DNA of 64,000 nucleotides from Rhizorhabdus dicambivorans (GTDB taxonomy: Bacteria > Pseudomonadota > Alphaproteobacteria > Sphingomonadales > Sphingomonadaceae), in assembly GCF_002355275.1 (NCBI RefSeq), contig NZ_CP023449.1, forward strand, positions 1,652,001 to 1,716,000, in the 5' to 3' direction. The notes below the pieces were generated by a model that worked only from the letters and a program-made list of their open reading frames with translations, did no database searches and was not told where the DNA came from. Of this stretch, positions 19,848 to 29,329 are shown piece by piece. Both the position numbers and the translations under genes were made by a program. Position 1 is the first letter of the stretch. Every line of letters starts with the position of its first letter.

Positions 19848-20120
19848 ATGGCCCGTTCCGTCTGGAAAGGTCCGTTCGTCGATCTCCACCTTCTCCGGAA
19901 GGCGGAAGGCGCTCAGGACAGTGGCGCGCGCGCTCCGATCAAGACCTGGTCGCGTCGCTCGACCATCCTGCCGCAGTTCGTTGGGCTCACGTTCAACGTC
20001 TACAACGGCCGCAAGTTCGTGCCTGTCTCGGTCAACGAGGACATGGTTGGTCACAAGCTGGGTGAGTTCGCGCCGACGCGCTACTTCCCCGGTCACGCCG
20101 ACAAGAAGGGTAAGCGCTGA
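19848..20120 (+). CDS. rpsS: 30S ribosomal protein S19
   Basis: 90 residues. [20 protein letters not shown], then [20 protein letters not shown] and the [20 protein letters not shown] end. It binds 16S rRNA with S13 in the 30S head. Its stop TGA overlaps the rplV ATG by one base (TGATG), suggesting re-initiation coupling. Confidence 0.97.
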   Translation: MARSVWKGPFVDLHLLRKAEGAQDSGARAPIKTWSRRSTILPQFVGLTFNVYNGRKFVPVSVNEDMVGHKLGEFAPTRYFPGHADKKGKR

Positions 20121-20503
20121 TGTCGAAGCCCGCAGCTCCGCGCCGGGTCGGTGAGAAGGAGGCCCTTGCGGTCGCCACCACCGTTCGCGGCAGCCCGTAC
20201 AAGCTCAATCTCGTCGCGGGCCTGATCCGCGGCAAGAAGGCCGGCGACGCGCTCAACATCCTCTCCTTCTCGACGAAGGCGATGGCTGTGGACGTGCGCA
20301 AGGTGCTCGCCTCGGCGATCGCCAATGCCGAGAACAACCACAATCTCGACGTCGACGCGCTCGTCGTGAAGGAAGCTTCGGTCGGCAAGTCGATCGTCAT
20401 GAAGCGCTTCGCCACCCGCGGCCGCGGCAAGTCGACCCGCATCATCAAGCCGTTCGCGCGCCTCCGGGTCGTCGTTCGCGAGCAGCAGGAAGAGGCTGAA
20501 TAA
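20120..20503 (+). CDS. rplV: 50S ribosomal protein L22
   Basis: 127 residues. [20 protein letters not shown] and the C-terminal loop [20 protein letters not shown], which lines the exit tunnel; no deletion typical of macrolide resistance is seen. It begins on the last base of rpsS and ends 1 bp before rpsC. Confidence 0.97.
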   Translation: MSKPAAPRRVGEKEALAVATTVRGSPYKLNLVAGLIRGKKAGDALNILSFSTKAMAVDVRKVLASAIANAENNHNLDVDALVVKEASVGKSIVMKRFATRGRGKSTRIIKPFARLRVVVREQQEEAE

Positions 20504-20504
20504 C

Positions 20505-21200
20505 ATGGGTCAGAAGTCCAACCCCATCGGCATGCGGCTGCAGATCAACCGCACCTGGGACAGCCGCTGGTATGCCGACGGCGCCGACTACGGCCGCCTG
20601 CTGCTCGAGGATCTCAAGATCCGCAAGCACATCATGAAGGCGATCCCGCAGGCCGCGATCTCGAAGGTCGTGATCGAGCGTCCGGCCAAGCTGTGCCGCA
20701 TCTCGGTCTATGCCGCCCGTCCGGGCGTGATCATCGGCAAGAAGGGCGCAGACATCGAAAAACTGCGCCGCGCGCTCGGCAAGATGACCTCGTCGGAAGT
20801 CTCGCTGAACATCGTCGAGATCCGCAAGCCCGAGATCGACTCGAAGCTCGTGGCCCAGGGCGTCGCCGACCAGCTCGAGCGCCGCATCGCCTTCCGTCGC
20901 GCGATGAAGCGCGCGGTTCAGTCGGCGCTGCGTCTCGGTGCCGAGGGCATCCGCATCACCTGCGCCGGCCGCCTCGGCGGCGCGGAGATCGCGCGGACCG
21001 AATGGTATCGCGAGGGCCGTGTGCCGCTGCACACGTTGCGCGCGAATGTCGACTATGCCGAAGCCGAAGCCCACACCGCCTATGGCGTGTGCGGGATCAA
21101 GGTCTGGATCTTCAAGGGTGAGATCCTCGGCCATGATCCGCTGGCCCAGGACCGGCTCATGATGGAAGCTCAGACGTCGGGGGTCCGGCCGGCGCGGTAA
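20505..21200 (+). CDS. rpsC: 30S ribosomal protein S3
   Basis: 231 residues. [20 protein letters not shown], then a KH domain with the [14 protein letters not shown] loop, and the C-terminal S3 domain with [17 protein letters not shown]-like sequence ([20 protein letters not shown]). It lines the mRNA entry channel with S4 and S5. It is spaced 62 bp from rplP. Confidence 0.97.
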   Translation: MGQKSNPIGMRLQINRTWDSRWYADGADYGRLLLEDLKIRKHIMKAIPQAAISKVVIERPAKLCRISVYAARPGVIIGKKGADIEKLRRALGKMTSSEVSLNIVEIRKPEIDSKLVAQGVADQLERRIAFRRAMKRAVQSALRLGAEGIRITCAGRLGGAEIARTEWYREGRVPLHTLRANVDYAEAEAHTAYGVCGIKVWIFKGEILGHDPLAQDRLMMEAQTSGVRPAR

Positions 21201-21262
21201 GGGGTCTCCCCTTACGGCGTCGCCTGATCGACCGGACAATCGGTGTCAGAAGGCGATAGAAA

Positions 21263-21694
21263 ATGCTGCAACCAAAGCGCACCAAATTCCGCAAGGCCCA
21301 TAAGGGCCGCATCCATGGCAACGCGCCGGGCGGCGCGACGCTGAACTTCGGCGCGTTCGGCCTCAAGGCCCTCGAGCCGGACCGGATCACCGCGCGCCAG
21401 ATCGAGGCGGCCCGCCGCGCGATCACCCGCCACATCAAGCGCCAGGGGCGTTTGTGGATCCGCGTGTTCCCGGACGTTCCGGTGTCGTCGAAGCCGGCCG
21501 AAGTCCGCATGGGCTCGGGTAAGGGTTCGCCGGAATTCTGGGCGGCCCGCGTCAAGCCCGGCCGTATCCTGTTCGAACTGGACGGCGTGCCCGGCCCGCT
21601 CGCCCGCGTCGCCTTCGAGCGCGCGATGGAGAAGCTGCCGATCAAGACCAAGGTCGTCGCCCGCTTCGGCGAGTCGATCTACGAGGACGCATAA
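21263..21694 (+). CDS. rplP: 50S ribosomal protein L16
   Basis: 143 residues. [20 protein letters not shown] start; [20 protein letters not shown] is the conserved segment near the A site. It organises tRNA binding on the 50S. GCGATAGAAA before the ATG is a weak ribosome-binding site. rpmC begins 1 bp after its stop. Confidence 0.97.
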   Translation: MLQPKRTKFRKAHKGRIHGNAPGGATLNFGAFGLKALEPDRITARQIEAARRAITRHIKRQGRLWIRVFPDVPVSSKPAEVRMGSGKGSPEFWAARVKPGRILFELDGVPGPLARVAFERAMEKLPIKTKVVARFGESIYEDA

Positions 21695-21695
21695 G

Positions 21696-21899
21696 ATGGC
21701 CAAGATTGCCGATCTCACTGCCAAGACCGACGATCAGCTCGCCCAGGATCTGGGTGAACTGAAGCGCGAGCAGTTCAACCTGCGCTTCCAGGCGGCGACC
21801 AGCCAGCTCGAGAAGCCGAGCCGCGTGAAGGAGGTCCGCCGGACCATCGCGCAGATCAAGACCCTGCAGACGCAGCGTGCCGCTGCGGCCGCGAAGTAA
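21696..21899 (+). CDS. rpmC: 50S ribosomal protein L29
   Basis: 67 residues, mostly helical. LGELKREQFNLRFQAATSQL and the RRTIAQIKTLQTQRA segment are uL29. It sits beside L23 at the tunnel exit. Tightly packed between rplP and rpsQ, 12 bp before the latter. Confidence 0.96.
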   Translation: MAKIADLTAKTDDQLAQDLGELKREQFNLRFQAATSQLEKPSRVKEVRRTIAQIKTLQTQRAAAAAK

Positions 21900-21911
21900 G
21901 GAGCTCCAGCC

Positions 21912-22172
21912 ATGCCGAAGCGCGTGCTGACCGGAACGGTGGTCTCCGACAAGACCGACAAGACCGTCGTGGTGAAGGTCGAACGTCGCGTGAAGCACGC
22001 GATGTACGGCAAGATCATCAAGCGGTCGAAGAAGTATCACGCCCATGACGAGACCAATGAGTTTCGTGAGGGCGAGACGGTGCGCATCGAAGAGACCGCG
22101 CCGATTTCGAAGCTCAAGTCGTGGAAGGTGATCGGGCGGGTTGATACCCACGCGACGCCGAACCACGCCTGA
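21912..22172 (+). CDS. rpsQ: 30S ribosomal protein S17
   Basis: 86 residues. [20 protein letters not shown], then the GDTVRIEET-type OB-fold strand ([20 protein letters not shown]). It is a primary 16S rRNA binder in the 30S body. AAGGAGCTCC lies directly before the ATG. Confidence 0.97.
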   Translation: MPKRVLTGTVVSDKTDKTVVVKVERRVKHAMYGKIIKRSKKYHAHDETNEFREGETVRIEETAPISKLKSWKVIGRVDTHATPNHA

Positions 22173-22191
22173 TCAAGGAAGGGTCTGAACA

Positions 22192-22563
22192 ATGATCCAG
22201 ATGCAGACGAACCTCGACGTCGCTGACAACAGCGGTGCCAAGAGGGTGCAGTGCATCAAGGTGCTGGGCGGTTCCAAGCGTCGTTTCGCGACCGTGGGCG
22301 ACGTGATCGTCGTCTCGATCAAGGAAGCGGCTCCGCGCGGCAAGGTCAAGAAGGGTGACGTGCATCGCGCGGTCATCGTCCGCACCGCCAAGGACATCCA
22401 TCGTCCCGACGGTTCGACGATCCGGTTCGATGGCAATGCCGCCGTCCTGATCAACAAGAACAGCGGCGAGCCGATCGGCACCCGCATCTTCGGCCCGGTG
22501 GTCCGCGAGCTCCGTGCCAAGAACCACATGAAGATCATCTCGCTCGCCCCTGAGGTGCTGTGA
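22192..22563 (+). CDS. rplN: 50S ribosomal protein L14
   Basis: 123 residues. [20 protein letters not shown] and [20 protein letters not shown] ends are diagnostic. It contacts 16S rRNA at an inter-subunit bridge. First gene of the classical spc block, but nothing marks a boundary here: it is 19 bp from rpsQ, and its TGA overlaps the rplX ATG. Confidence 0.98.
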
Positions 22564-22880
22564 TGTCCGCGCTGAAGATCAAGAAGGGTGACAAAGTCGT
22601 CGTCCTGTCCGGCAAGGACAAGGGCAAGACCGGCGAAGTCACGAAGGCCTTCCCCAAGGAGGCCAAGGTGATCGTGTCGGGCGTCAACGTCTCGACCCGC
22701 CATCGCAAGCCGAGCCAGGCGAACCCGCAGGGTGGCCTGGAGCGCGTCGAGGCGCCGATGCATGTCTCGAAGGTCGCGATCGCGACCGCCGACGGCAAGC
22801 CGACCCGCGTGCGCTTCGAAGTGCAGGACGGCAAGAAGGTCCGCGTCGCGGTCAAGACCGGGGAGACGATCAATGGCTGA
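22563..22880 (+). CDS. rplX: 50S ribosomal protein L24
   Basis: 105 residues from ATG 22563, sharing one base with the rplN stop; an in-frame GTG 3 bp upstream is less likely. [20 protein letters not shown] is the KOW motif of uL24. It initiates 50S assembly. It overlaps rplE by 8 bp. Confidence 0.97.
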   Translation: MSALKIKKGDKVVVLSGKDKGKTGEVTKAFPKEAKVIVSGVNVSTRHRKPSQANPQGGLERVEAPMHVSKVAIATADGKPTRVRFEVQDGKKVRVAVKTGETING

Positions 22881-23454
22881 GGCCTACACCCCGCGCTTCC
22901 GGAAGCTGTATGACGAGACGATCGTCAAGGCGATGACCGAGAAGTTCGGTTACAAGAATGCCATGGAAGTGCCGAAGATCACCAAGATCGTCCTGAACAT
23001 GGGCGTTGGTGAGGCCACCCAGGACAAGAAGAAGGTCGAGCAGGCCGCGCAGGAAATGACCCTGATCGCGGGCCAGAAGGCCGTCATCACCAAGGCGAAG
23101 AAGTCGATCGCGCAGTTCAAGCTGCGCGAGGGCATGCCGATCGGCGCGAAGGTCACCCTCCGCCGCGAGCGCATGTACGAGTTCCTCGACCGGTTCGTGA
23201 CGATCGCGCTTCCGCGCGTTCGCGACTTCCGTGGTCTCAACCCCAAGTCGTTCGACGGCCGCGGCAACTATGCCACCGGCCTAAAGGAACAGCTGATCTT
23301 CCCGGAGATCAGCTACGACAAGGTCGACAAGATCCGCGGCATGGATGTCATCATCGCCACCACGGCGAAGACCGACGATGAGGCGCGCGAGCTGCTGCGC
23401 CTGTTCGGCTTCCCCTTCCCGGTGGAAAATCAGGACCAGAAGCAGGCCGCTTAA
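22873..23454 (+). CDS. rplE: 50S ribosomal protein L5
   Basis: 193 residues from ATG 22873, the family's alphaproteobacterial length. [20 protein letters not shown], then [20 protein letters not shown] and [20 protein letters not shown]. It binds 5S rRNA and touches P-site tRNA. The start lies inside rplX, so translation is coupled. Confidence 0.97.
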   Translation: MAEAYTPRFRKLYDETIVKAMTEKFGYKNAMEVPKITKIVLNMGVGEATQDKKKVEQAAQEMTLIAGQKAVITKAKKSIAQFKLREGMPIGAKVTLRRERMYEFLDRFVTIALPRVRDFRGLNPKSFDGRGNYATGLKEQLIFPEISYDKVDKIRGMDVIIATTAKTDDEARELLRLFGFPFPVENQDQKQAA

Positions 23455-23485
23455 GCGGCCTGCTGGATAAGGAAGAACTTAAGTC

Positions 23486-23791
23486 ATGGCGAAACTGAGT
23501 TCGATCAACAAGAACGAGCGTCGCAAGAAGCTGGTGAAGGCTTATGCGGGCAAATATGCGCGCCTCAAGGCGATCGCGGACGACGAGAGCAAGGACGAGA
23601 CGGAGCGCCTGATCGCGCGCCTGAAGCTCGCCGAGATCCCGCGCAATGCGAACCCGACCCGTGTGCGCAACCGGTGCGAAGTGACGGGCCGTCCTCGCGC
23701 TTATTATCGCAAGTTCCGGCTTTGCCGTGTGCAGCTCCGGGAGCTGGCCAACAAGGGCCTGATCCCCGGCGTCACCAAGTCGAGCTGGTAA
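23486..23791 (+). CDS. rpsN: 30S ribosomal protein S14
   Basis: 101 residues, the long form. [20 protein letters not shown], then [20 protein letters not shown] and [13 protein letters not shown]. The CxxC zinc pairs of the short form are absent, so this is the zinc-free C-minus paralogue. It belongs to the 30S head. Confidence 0.97.
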   Translation: MAKLSSINKNERRKKLVKAYAGKYARLKAIADDESKDETERLIARLKLAEIPRNANPTRVRNRCEVTGRPRAYYRKFRLCRVQLRELANKGLIPGVTKSSW

Positions 23792-23803
23792 GGAACCGAG
23801 AAG

Positions 23804-24199
23804 ATGGCTCTGACCGATCCCCTGGGTGACCTGCTCACCCGCATCCGCAACGGGCAGCGCGCCCGCAAGGACAGCGTGGTTTCCCCCGCGTCCAAGCTGC
23901 GCGCCCGCGTGCTCGACGTGCTTCAGCGTGAAGGCTACATCCGTGGCTACAGCGAGGAAGACGTCGCCGGCCACAATGGCCTGCGCATCGAGCTGAAATA
24001 TTTCGAAGGGCAGCCTGCGATCCAGCATGTCGCCCGTGTCTCCAAGCCGGGCCGCCGCGTCTATTCGGGTTCGAAGGAACTGCCGCGGATCCGCAACGGT
24101 CTGGGTATCAGCATCGTCTCGACGCCGAAGGGTGTTCTGTCTGACGCGGAAGCGCGCGAACAGAATGTCGGCGGCGAGGTTCTCGCGGAGGTCTTCTGA
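23804..24199 (+). CDS. rpsH: 30S ribosomal protein S8
   Basis: 131 residues. [20 protein letters not shown] and the C-terminal [19 protein letters not shown] are uS8. It binds 16S helix 21; in E. coli it also represses spc by mimicry at the L5 site, which was not looked for here. Its TGA overlaps the rplF ATG (ATGA). Confidence 0.97.
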   Translation: MALTDPLGDLLTRIRNGQRARKDSVVSPASKLRARVLDVLQREGYIRGYSEEDVAGHNGLRIELKYFEGQPAIQHVARVSKPGRRVYSGSKELPRIRNGLGISIVSTPKGVLSDAEAREQNVGGEVLAEVF

Positions 24200-24732
24200 T
24201 GAGCCGCATCGGTAAGAAGCCGGTCCCCGTGCCGGCGGGCGTCACCGCCGCGATCGAGGGCAAGACGCTCTCGGTCAAGGGTCCGAAGGGCACGCTCAGC
24301 ATCGCGCTGGCCGACGAGGTCAGCTATGCGGTCGAGGACGGTTCGATTTCGGTCCAGCCGATCAACGACACCAAGCGTTCGCGTTCCTTCTGGGGCATGC
24401 AGCGGACCCTGGTGCAGAACCTGATCACCGGCGTGACCGAGGGCTATTCCAAGACCCTCCAGATCACCGGCGTCGGCTACCGCGCCAATGTCCAGGGCAA
24501 GAACCTGAAGCTGCAGCTCGGCTACAGCCACGATGTCGATTTCGCGATCCCCGAGGGGATCACGATCGCCACCCCCGATCAGACCACGGTCCAGATCTCG
24601 GGCATCGACAAGCAGCAGGTTGGCCAGGTGGCCGCGGAAATCCGCCGTTGGCGCAAGCCCGAGCCGTACAAGGGCAAGGGCATCAAATACGCCGGCGAGT
24701 ATATCTTCCGCAAGGAAGGGAAGAAGAAGTAA
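24199..24732 (+). CDS. rplF: 50S ribosomal protein L6
   Basis: 177 residues, two homologous domains. [60 protein letters not shown]. It sits near the factor-binding site. Its TAA shares a base with the rplR ATG (TAATG). Confidence 0.98.
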   Translation: MSRIGKKPVPVPAGVTAAIEGKTLSVKGPKGTLSIALADEVSYAVEDGSISVQPINDTKRSRSFWGMQRTLVQNLITGVTEGYSKTLQITGVGYRANVQGKNLKLQLGYSHDVDFAIPEGITIATPDQTTVQISGIDKQQVGQVAAEIRRWRKPEPYKGKGIKYAGEYIFRKEGKKK

Positions 24733-25088
24733 TGAGCAAGGGTCTCTCTCTCTTCGAGCGCCGCCGTCGGCGCGTCCGCACCGCGCTGCGCGCCCGTGGC
24801 GGTATCCGTCCGCGCCTTTCGGTGCATCGTTCGGGCCGTCACATCTATGCCCAGGTGATCGACGACGAGGCCGGCCGCACGGTCGCCTCGGCCTCGACCC
24901 TCGACAAGGATCTGAAGGGCAAGACCGGCGCCACCACCGATGCCGCGGCTTCGGTCGGCAAGGCGGTCGCCGAGCGTGCCAAGGCGGCGGGCGTCACCCA
25001 GGTGGTGTTCGATCGCGGCGGCTTCCTGTTCCATGGTCGCGTCAAGGCGCTGGCCGATGCGGCCCGCGAAGGCGGATTGGAGTTCTAA
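24732..25088 (+). CDS. rplR: 50S ribosomal protein L18
   Basis: 118 residues from ATG 24732. [34 protein letters not shown] and [20 protein letters not shown] are the uL18 signatures. It binds 5S rRNA with L5. It is contiguous with rpsE, whose ATG follows the stop directly. Confidence 0.97.
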   Translation: MSKGLSLFERRRRRVRTALRARGGIRPRLSVHRSGRHIYAQVIDDEAGRTVASASTLDKDLKGKTGATTDAAASVGKAVAERAKAAGVTQVVFDRGGFLFHGRVKALADAAREGGLEF

Positions 25089-25805
25089 ATGGCTGACGAA
25101 ACCGAAATCCAGGCGGGCGCTCCGGCCGAAGCCATTCCCGGCGCCGAAGGCCAGGGCGAGCGTCGCGGCCGCGGTGGCCGTGGCCGTGGCGGCAACGACC
25201 GTGGTGGCCGTGGCCGTGAAGGCGGCCGTGGCCGTCGTGACGACCGCAACAAGAATGCGGACGATCAGGGCGAGGAACTGATCGAGAAGCTCGTTCACAT
25301 CAACCGCGTCTCGAAGACCGTGAAGGGCGGCAAGCGCTTCGGCTTCGCCGCGCTGGTCGTGGTCGGCGACGGCAAGGGCCGCGCGGGCTTCGGCCACGGC
25401 AAGGCCCGCGAAGTGCCGGAGGCGATCTCGAAGGCGACCGCCGCCGCCAAGAAGGCGATGGTCCGCGTGCCGCTGCGCGAGGGCCGCACCCTGCATCATG
25501 ACGGCAAGGGCCATTTCGGCGCCGGCCGCGTGACGGTCCGCACCGCGCCTCCGGGCACCGGCATCATCGCCGGCGGTCCGATGCGCGCGATCTTCGAGAG
25601 CCTGGGCGTCCATGACGTCGTGACCAAGTCGGTCGGCACCTCGAACCCCTACAACATGATCCGGGCGACCTTCGAGGCGCTCGCCGATCAGACGTCGCCG
25701 AAGTCGGTGTCGCAGCGCCGTGGCAAGAAGATCGCCGACCTGCTGGGTCGTGGCGGTGCTTCGGCCCAGGCTGCCGAGGCCGATGCGGCCGCGATCACGG
25801 AGTAA
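25089..25805 (+). CDS. rpsE: 30S ribosomal protein S5 with long Arg/Gly-rich N-terminal extension
   Basis: 238 residues; the E. coli protein has about 166. Residues 1-25 are acidic. Residues about 27-55 form an RGG/GR-rich tract ([20 protein letters not shown]). The canonical S5 domain begins near 62 ([20 protein letters not shown]) and continues to [19 protein letters not shown]. The DNA under the tract is a run of GTGGCCGTGGCC-like units (about 25165-25245). The spectinomycin loop [11 protein letters not shown] looks wild type. Confidence 0.97.
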   Translation: MADETEIQAGAPAEAIPGAEGQGERRGRGGRGRGGNDRGGRGREGGRGRRDDRNKNADDQGEELIEKLVHINRVSKTVKGGKRFGFAALVVVGDGKGRAGFGHGKAREVPEAISKATAAAKKAMVRVPLREGRTLHHDGKGHFGAGRVTVRTAPPGTGIIAGGPMRAIFESLGVHDVVTKSVGTSNPYNMIRATFEALADQTSPKSVSQRRGKKIADLLGRGGASAQAAEADAAAITE

Positions 25806-25811
25806 TCGATC

Positions 25812-25994
25812 ATGGCTGGCAAGACCATCAAGGTGACGCAGACCGGTTCGCCGATCCGCCGTCCGACCGACCAGCGCGCAACGCTGATCGGTCTCGGCCT
25901 GAACAAGATGCACAAGACCCGCGAACTGGCCGACACCCCCGAGGTGCGCGGCATGATCGCCAAGGTCCAGCATATGGTGAAGGTCGAGGACTGA
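25812..25994 (+). CDS. rpmD: 50S ribosomal protein L30
   Basis: 60 residues. [20 protein letters not shown], then [20 protein letters not shown]. It is a small 50S surface protein near 5S/23S helices. It is followed by a hairpin before rplO. Confidence 0.97.
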   Translation: MAGKTIKVTQTGSPIRRPTDQRATLIGLGLNKMHKTRELADTPEVRGMIAKVQHMVKVED

Positions 25995-26039
25995 TCCTCG
26001 ATCGATCCGCCGGTCCTTTCGGGGCTGGTCAAAAAGGTT

Positions 26040-26062
26040 GAAGGGGGCTAATCGCCCCCTTC
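26040..26062 (+). terminator. Hairpin between rpmD and rplO
   Basis: GAAGGGGGC (26040-26048) and GCCCCCTTC (26054-26062): a perfect 9-bp stem with a 5-nt loop, followed by CTCTATTCT. The T-run is poor, so it is more likely a partial attenuator or mRNA-processing structure than a full stop. Confidence 0.55.
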
Positions 26063-26102
26063 CTCTATTCTAGCGCGAACATAGCGAAAGCGAGTGCACG
26101 AT

Positions 26103-26657
26103 ATGAAACTCAACGATCTCCGCGACAATGCAGGCGCCCGCAAGGGCCGGGTCCGTGTCGGACGCGGCATCGGCTCCGGCCTGGGCAAGACCGCCGGCCG
26201 CGGCCAGAAGGGCCAGACGAGCCGCTCGGGCGTCTCGATCAACGGCTTCGAGGGCGGCCAGATGCCGCTGCACATGCGGATCCCGAAGCGCGGCTTCAAC
26301 AACATCTTCGCCAAGGACTATGCCGAGGTGAACCTGGGCGCGATCCAGAAGCTGGTCGATGGCGGCAAGCTGGAGACCGGCGGCGTGATCGACCATGAAG
26401 CGCTGAAGGCGGCCGGCGTCGCCCGTGGCGGCAAGGACGGCGTGCGCATCCTGGGCAAGGGCGAGCTCTCGGCCAAGCTGTCGTTCAAGGTGGCCGGCGT
26501 CTCCGCCGGTGCCCGCGCGGCGATCGAGAAGGCCGGTGGTTCGGTGGACGTGATCGAGGTGGTTCCGGCCGCCGAGAAGGCCGCCGCCAAGCACCGCACG
26601 GTCCAGAAGGCGCGTGCCGCCGACAAGGAAGCGAAGAAGGCGGCCAGCAAGGCCTGA
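26103..26657 (+). CDS. rplO: 50S ribosomal protein L15
   Basis: 184 residues from ATG 26103; an in-frame GTG at 26094 is possible but gives an atypical N-terminus. [20 protein letters not shown], then [20 protein letters not shown] and [14 protein letters not shown]. It has a basic Lys/Ala C-terminal tail of about 35 residues ([16 protein letters not shown]) longer than in E. coli. Late 50S assembly protein. Confidence 0.97.
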   Translation: MKLNDLRDNAGARKGRVRVGRGIGSGLGKTAGRGQKGQTSRSGVSINGFEGGQMPLHMRIPKRGFNNIFAKDYAEVNLGAIQKLVDGGKLETGGVIDHEALKAAGVARGGKDGVRILGKGELSAKLSFKVAGVSAGARAAIEKAGGSVDVIEVVPAAEKAAAKHRTVQKARAADKEAKKAASKA

Positions 26658-26709
26658 TCGTCGCTTCCTCATTCGGGGGCATGACAAGCCCGAACCATAG
26701 ACTATATGA

Positions 26710-26751
26710 GGCGGCGGCGTGACCAATATGGTCTGCCGCCGTTTCCTTTTT
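26710..26751 (+). terminator. Terminator-like hairpin between rplO and secY
   Basis: GGCGGC pairs with GCCGCC and, inside it, GACCA pairs with TGGTC. GTTTCCTTTTT follows (to 26751). It lies 18 nt before the secY ATG, a position suited to attenuation of secY-adk. Confidence 0.6.
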
Positions 26752-26768
26752 CGGGGTCAGAGAACAAC

Positions 26769-28136
26769 ATGGCATCCGCAGCCGAACAAATGGCCGCCAA
26801 CATCAGTCTGGGTCAGTTCGCCAAGGCGACCGAGCTCAAGAAGCGCCTATGGTTCACCCTGGGCGCGCTGATCATCTTCCGGCTGCTCAGCCATGTGCCG
26901 CTGCCGGGCCTCGACCCGCGCGTGCTCCAGTCGCTGTTCGAGACGACCAAGGGCGGCGTGCTCGATTTCTTCAACGCCTTCTCGGGCGGCTCGCTGACCC
27001 GCATGTCGCTGATCGCGCTCGGCGTGATGCCCTACATCACCGCCTCGATCGTGGTCCAGCTCGCCACCTCGCTGTCGCCGACCCTCGGCGCGCTGAAGAA
27101 GGAAGGCGAAAGCGGGCGCAAGAAGCTCAACCAGTACACCCGCTACGGCACGGTCCTGCTGACCGGCATCCAGGGCTATTTCATCGCGGTCGGCCTGGAG
27201 GGCTGGGGCGCCAGCGCCGGCATGGAGGCGGTGGTCATCGACCCCTATCTCTTCCGCCTGACGACCGTCATCTCGCTGATCGGCGGCACCATGTTCCTGA
27301 TGTGGCTCGGTGAGCAGATCACCAGCCGGGGCATCGGCAATGGCGTCTCGCTGATCATCATGGCGGGCATCGTCTCGCAGCTGCCGACCGCGCTTGCCAA
27401 TCTGTTCGAGGGCGGCCGCACCGGATCGCTCTCGGCGATGTTCATCGTCGCGGCGGTGGTCGGCGTGATCGCGCTGGTCGCGGGCATCGTCTTCATGGAG
27501 CGCGCGCAGCGCCGGGTGCTGATCCAGTATCCCAAGCGCCAGACCCAGCGCGGCATGATGCAGGCCGACAAGAGCCATCTGCCGCTCAAGATCAACACCG
27601 CCAACGTGATCCCGCCGATCTTCGCCTCGTCGCTGCTGCTGATGCCGCTGACGGTCAGCCAGTTCGCCGGTCAGCGTGCGCAGGGCGAGAGTGCCTGGGG
27701 CGACTTCATCATCTCGCTCAACCAGTATCTCCACCACGGCACGCCGCTCTACATGGGGCTCTATGCGGCGGGGATCATCTTCTTCTGCTTCTTCTACACC
27801 GCGGTTGTCTTCAACCCGGAGGAGACGGCGGACAATCTCAAGCGCCATGGCGGCTTCATTCCCGGCATCCGCCCGGGCAAGAACACCGCCGATTATCTGG
27901 ATTATGTGCTGACCCGCATCACCGTGATCGGCGCGGCCTATCTGACCTTCATCTGCCTGGTGCCCGAATGGGTCACCGCGCAATATGGGCTGGGCCTGGC
28001 GCTGGGCGGCACCAGCCTGCTGATCGTCGTCAACGTCACCATCGACACGGTAACGCAGATCCAGAGCCACCTTCTCGCGCACCAATATGGTGACCTCATC
28101 AAGAAAGCCAAACTCAAGGGGGGAATGCGCCGTTGA
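26769..28136 (+). CDS. secY: Preprotein translocase subunit SecY
   Basis: 455 residues from ATG 26769; the upstream in-frame stretch runs through the hairpin and is rejected. Ten membrane helices are visible. LGVMPYITASIVVQL, GIGNGVSLIIMAGI and the cytoplasmic loop FNPEETADNLKRHGGFIPGI are diagnostic. It is the channel of the Sec translocon, acting with SecE/SecG and SecA. Its stop overlaps the TTG start of adk. Confidence 0.98.
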   Translation: MASAAEQMAANISLGQFAKATELKKRLWFTLGALIIFRLLSHVPLPGLDPRVLQSLFETTKGGVLDFFNAFSGGSLTRMSLIALGVMPYITASIVVQLATSLSPTLGALKKEGESGRKKLNQYTRYGTVLLTGIQGYFIAVGLEGWGASAGMEAVVIDPYLFRLTTVISLIGGTMFLMWLGEQITSRGIGNGVSLIIMAGIVSQLPTALANLFEGGRTGSLSAMFIVAAVVGVIALVAGIVFMERAQRRVLIQYPKRQTQRGMMQADKSHLPLKINTANVIPPIFASSLLLMPLTVSQFAGQRAQGESAWGDFIISLNQYLHHGTPLYMGLYAAGIIFFCFFYTAVVFNPEETADNLKRHGGFIPGIRPGKNTADYLDYVLTRITVIGAAYLTFICLVPEWVTAQYGLGLALGGTSLLIVVNVTIDTVTQIQSHLLAHQYGDLIKKAKLKGGMRR

Positions 28137-28780
28137 ATATCATCCTGCTGGGACCGCCCGGCGCCGGTAAGGGTACCCAGGCGTCGAAACTCGTGGCCGA
28201 TCGCGGCATGGTGCAGCTCTCCACCGGAGACATGCTGCGCGCGGCGGTGAAGGCGGGTACGCCGATCGGCCTGAAGGCCAAGGCTGTCATGGATGCCGGA
28301 GAACTGGTTTCGGACGAGATCGTCTCGGGCCTGATCGGCGAGAAGCTCGATAGCATGGCGGCCGGCGAGGGCGCGATCTTCGACGGCTATCCGCGCACCG
28401 AGGCGCAGGCCGTTTCGCTGGACGAGATCCTCAAGAGCCGGGGTCGCGGCCTCGATCATGTGATCGAGCTCGAGGTCGACGAGGATGCGCTCGTCGAACG
28501 CATCACCGGGCGCTACACCTGCGCCCAGTGCGGCGAAGGCTATCACGACCGGTTCAAGCAGCCCCGGGCCGCCGGCACCTGCGACAAGTGCGGTTCGACC
28601 GAGTTCAAGCGCCGTCCCGACGACAATGAGGCGACGGTGCGTACCCGCATGGCGGAGTATCGCGCGAAGACCGCGCCGATCCTGCCGATCTACGAGGCAC
28701 GCGGCCTGGTGAAGCGGGTCGACGGCATGGCCGAGATGGACCAGGTCTCGGCGGCCGTCGTGGCCATCCTCGACAGCTGA
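28133..28780 (+). CDS. adk: Adenylate kinase with zinc-type LID
   Basis: 215 residues. P-loop GPPGAGKGTQ (7-16), DGYPRTEAQA, and a LID with four cysteines (CAQC ... CDKC) as in zinc-binding long forms. It interconverts AMP+ATP and 2 ADP. The start is a TTG that overlaps the secY stop (CGTTGA); AAGGGGGGAA lies upstream. secY-adk is the usual end of spc. Confidence 0.96.
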   Translation: MNIILLGPPGAGKGTQASKLVADRGMVQLSTGDMLRAAVKAGTPIGLKAKAVMDAGELVSDEIVSGLIGEKLDSMAAGEGAIFDGYPRTEAQAVSLDEILKSRGRGLDHVIELEVDEDALVERITGRYTCAQCGEGYHDRFKQPRAAGTCDKCGSTEFKRRPDDNEATVRTRMAEYRAKTAPILPIYEARGLVKRVDGMAEMDQVSAAVVAILDS

Positions 28781-28787
28781 TCTCATG

Positions 28788-28811
28788 GCGTTCCGGCAAT
28801 CGCCGGAACGC
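28788..28811 (+). terminator. Hairpin after adk
   Basis: GCGTTCCGGC and GCCGGAACGC form a perfect 10-bp stem with a 4-nt loop (AATC), 7 nt after the adk stop. There is no T-run. It is a plausible spc 3' end, probably Rho-assisted. Confidence 0.55.
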
Positions 28812-28867
28812 TCGAGCCCCAGCCGGGCGGGATTGCCGAAGCGGCATCCGTCGGGCCTGGATCGCTT

Positions 28868-29140
28868 ATGGACACAAAGCCGCTTTGGCTTTGCATCCAC
28901 TTGGTGCATGGTTCCTTCCGCATGGAACAGCAACCGGTCAGGCGGCGGCGAAGGAGACGGCGGCGGGCCTCATCGGCCCAGCGCGAAACCGTCGCGTGGC
29001 TGACCCTGTTGTTCAGCCTTTTCCAGCGCGCCTATCACTGGGCGGCGCTGCTGCTCATCCTGGCGGTGATCCTCTATATCGGCCTTGGCGCCCCGGTCAC
29101 GGTGCTGGACAGCATCCTCAGCTTCTGGGGCCACTGGTAG
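28868..29140 (+). CDS. Hypothetical small membrane protein with nine consecutive arginines
   Basis: 90 residues, or 72 if the start is the ATG at 28922. A run of nine Arg follows PV, then one or two hydrophobic helices (WAALLLILAVILYIGLGAP) and the end LSFWGHW. The Arg tract before a helix should anchor it with the N-terminus in the cytoplasm. No family is recognised. Ribosome-binding sites are weak at either start, so both start and expression are uncertain. Confidence 0.4.
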   Translation: MDTKPLWLCIHLVHGSFRMEQQPVRRRRRRRRRASSAQRETVAWLTLLFSLFQRAYHWAALLLILAVILYIGLGAPVTVLDSILSFWGHW

Positions 29141-29329
29141 CATCGCGCGATGCTTTTCTGACGAAATGGTTTCGGGGGCGTGGCAATTCGGCCCAAGGGG
29201 CTGAAAAAACACATGCAAATGGCTGCTGAAAGTCCTTGCTCAGGCGCGTGAATCGCGGGATGCCTAGCGTCCACGGATGCCGAGTCCCACGGGACAGGGC
29301 TTGGATCTGAGGAGCAGGGGAAAAATCAT

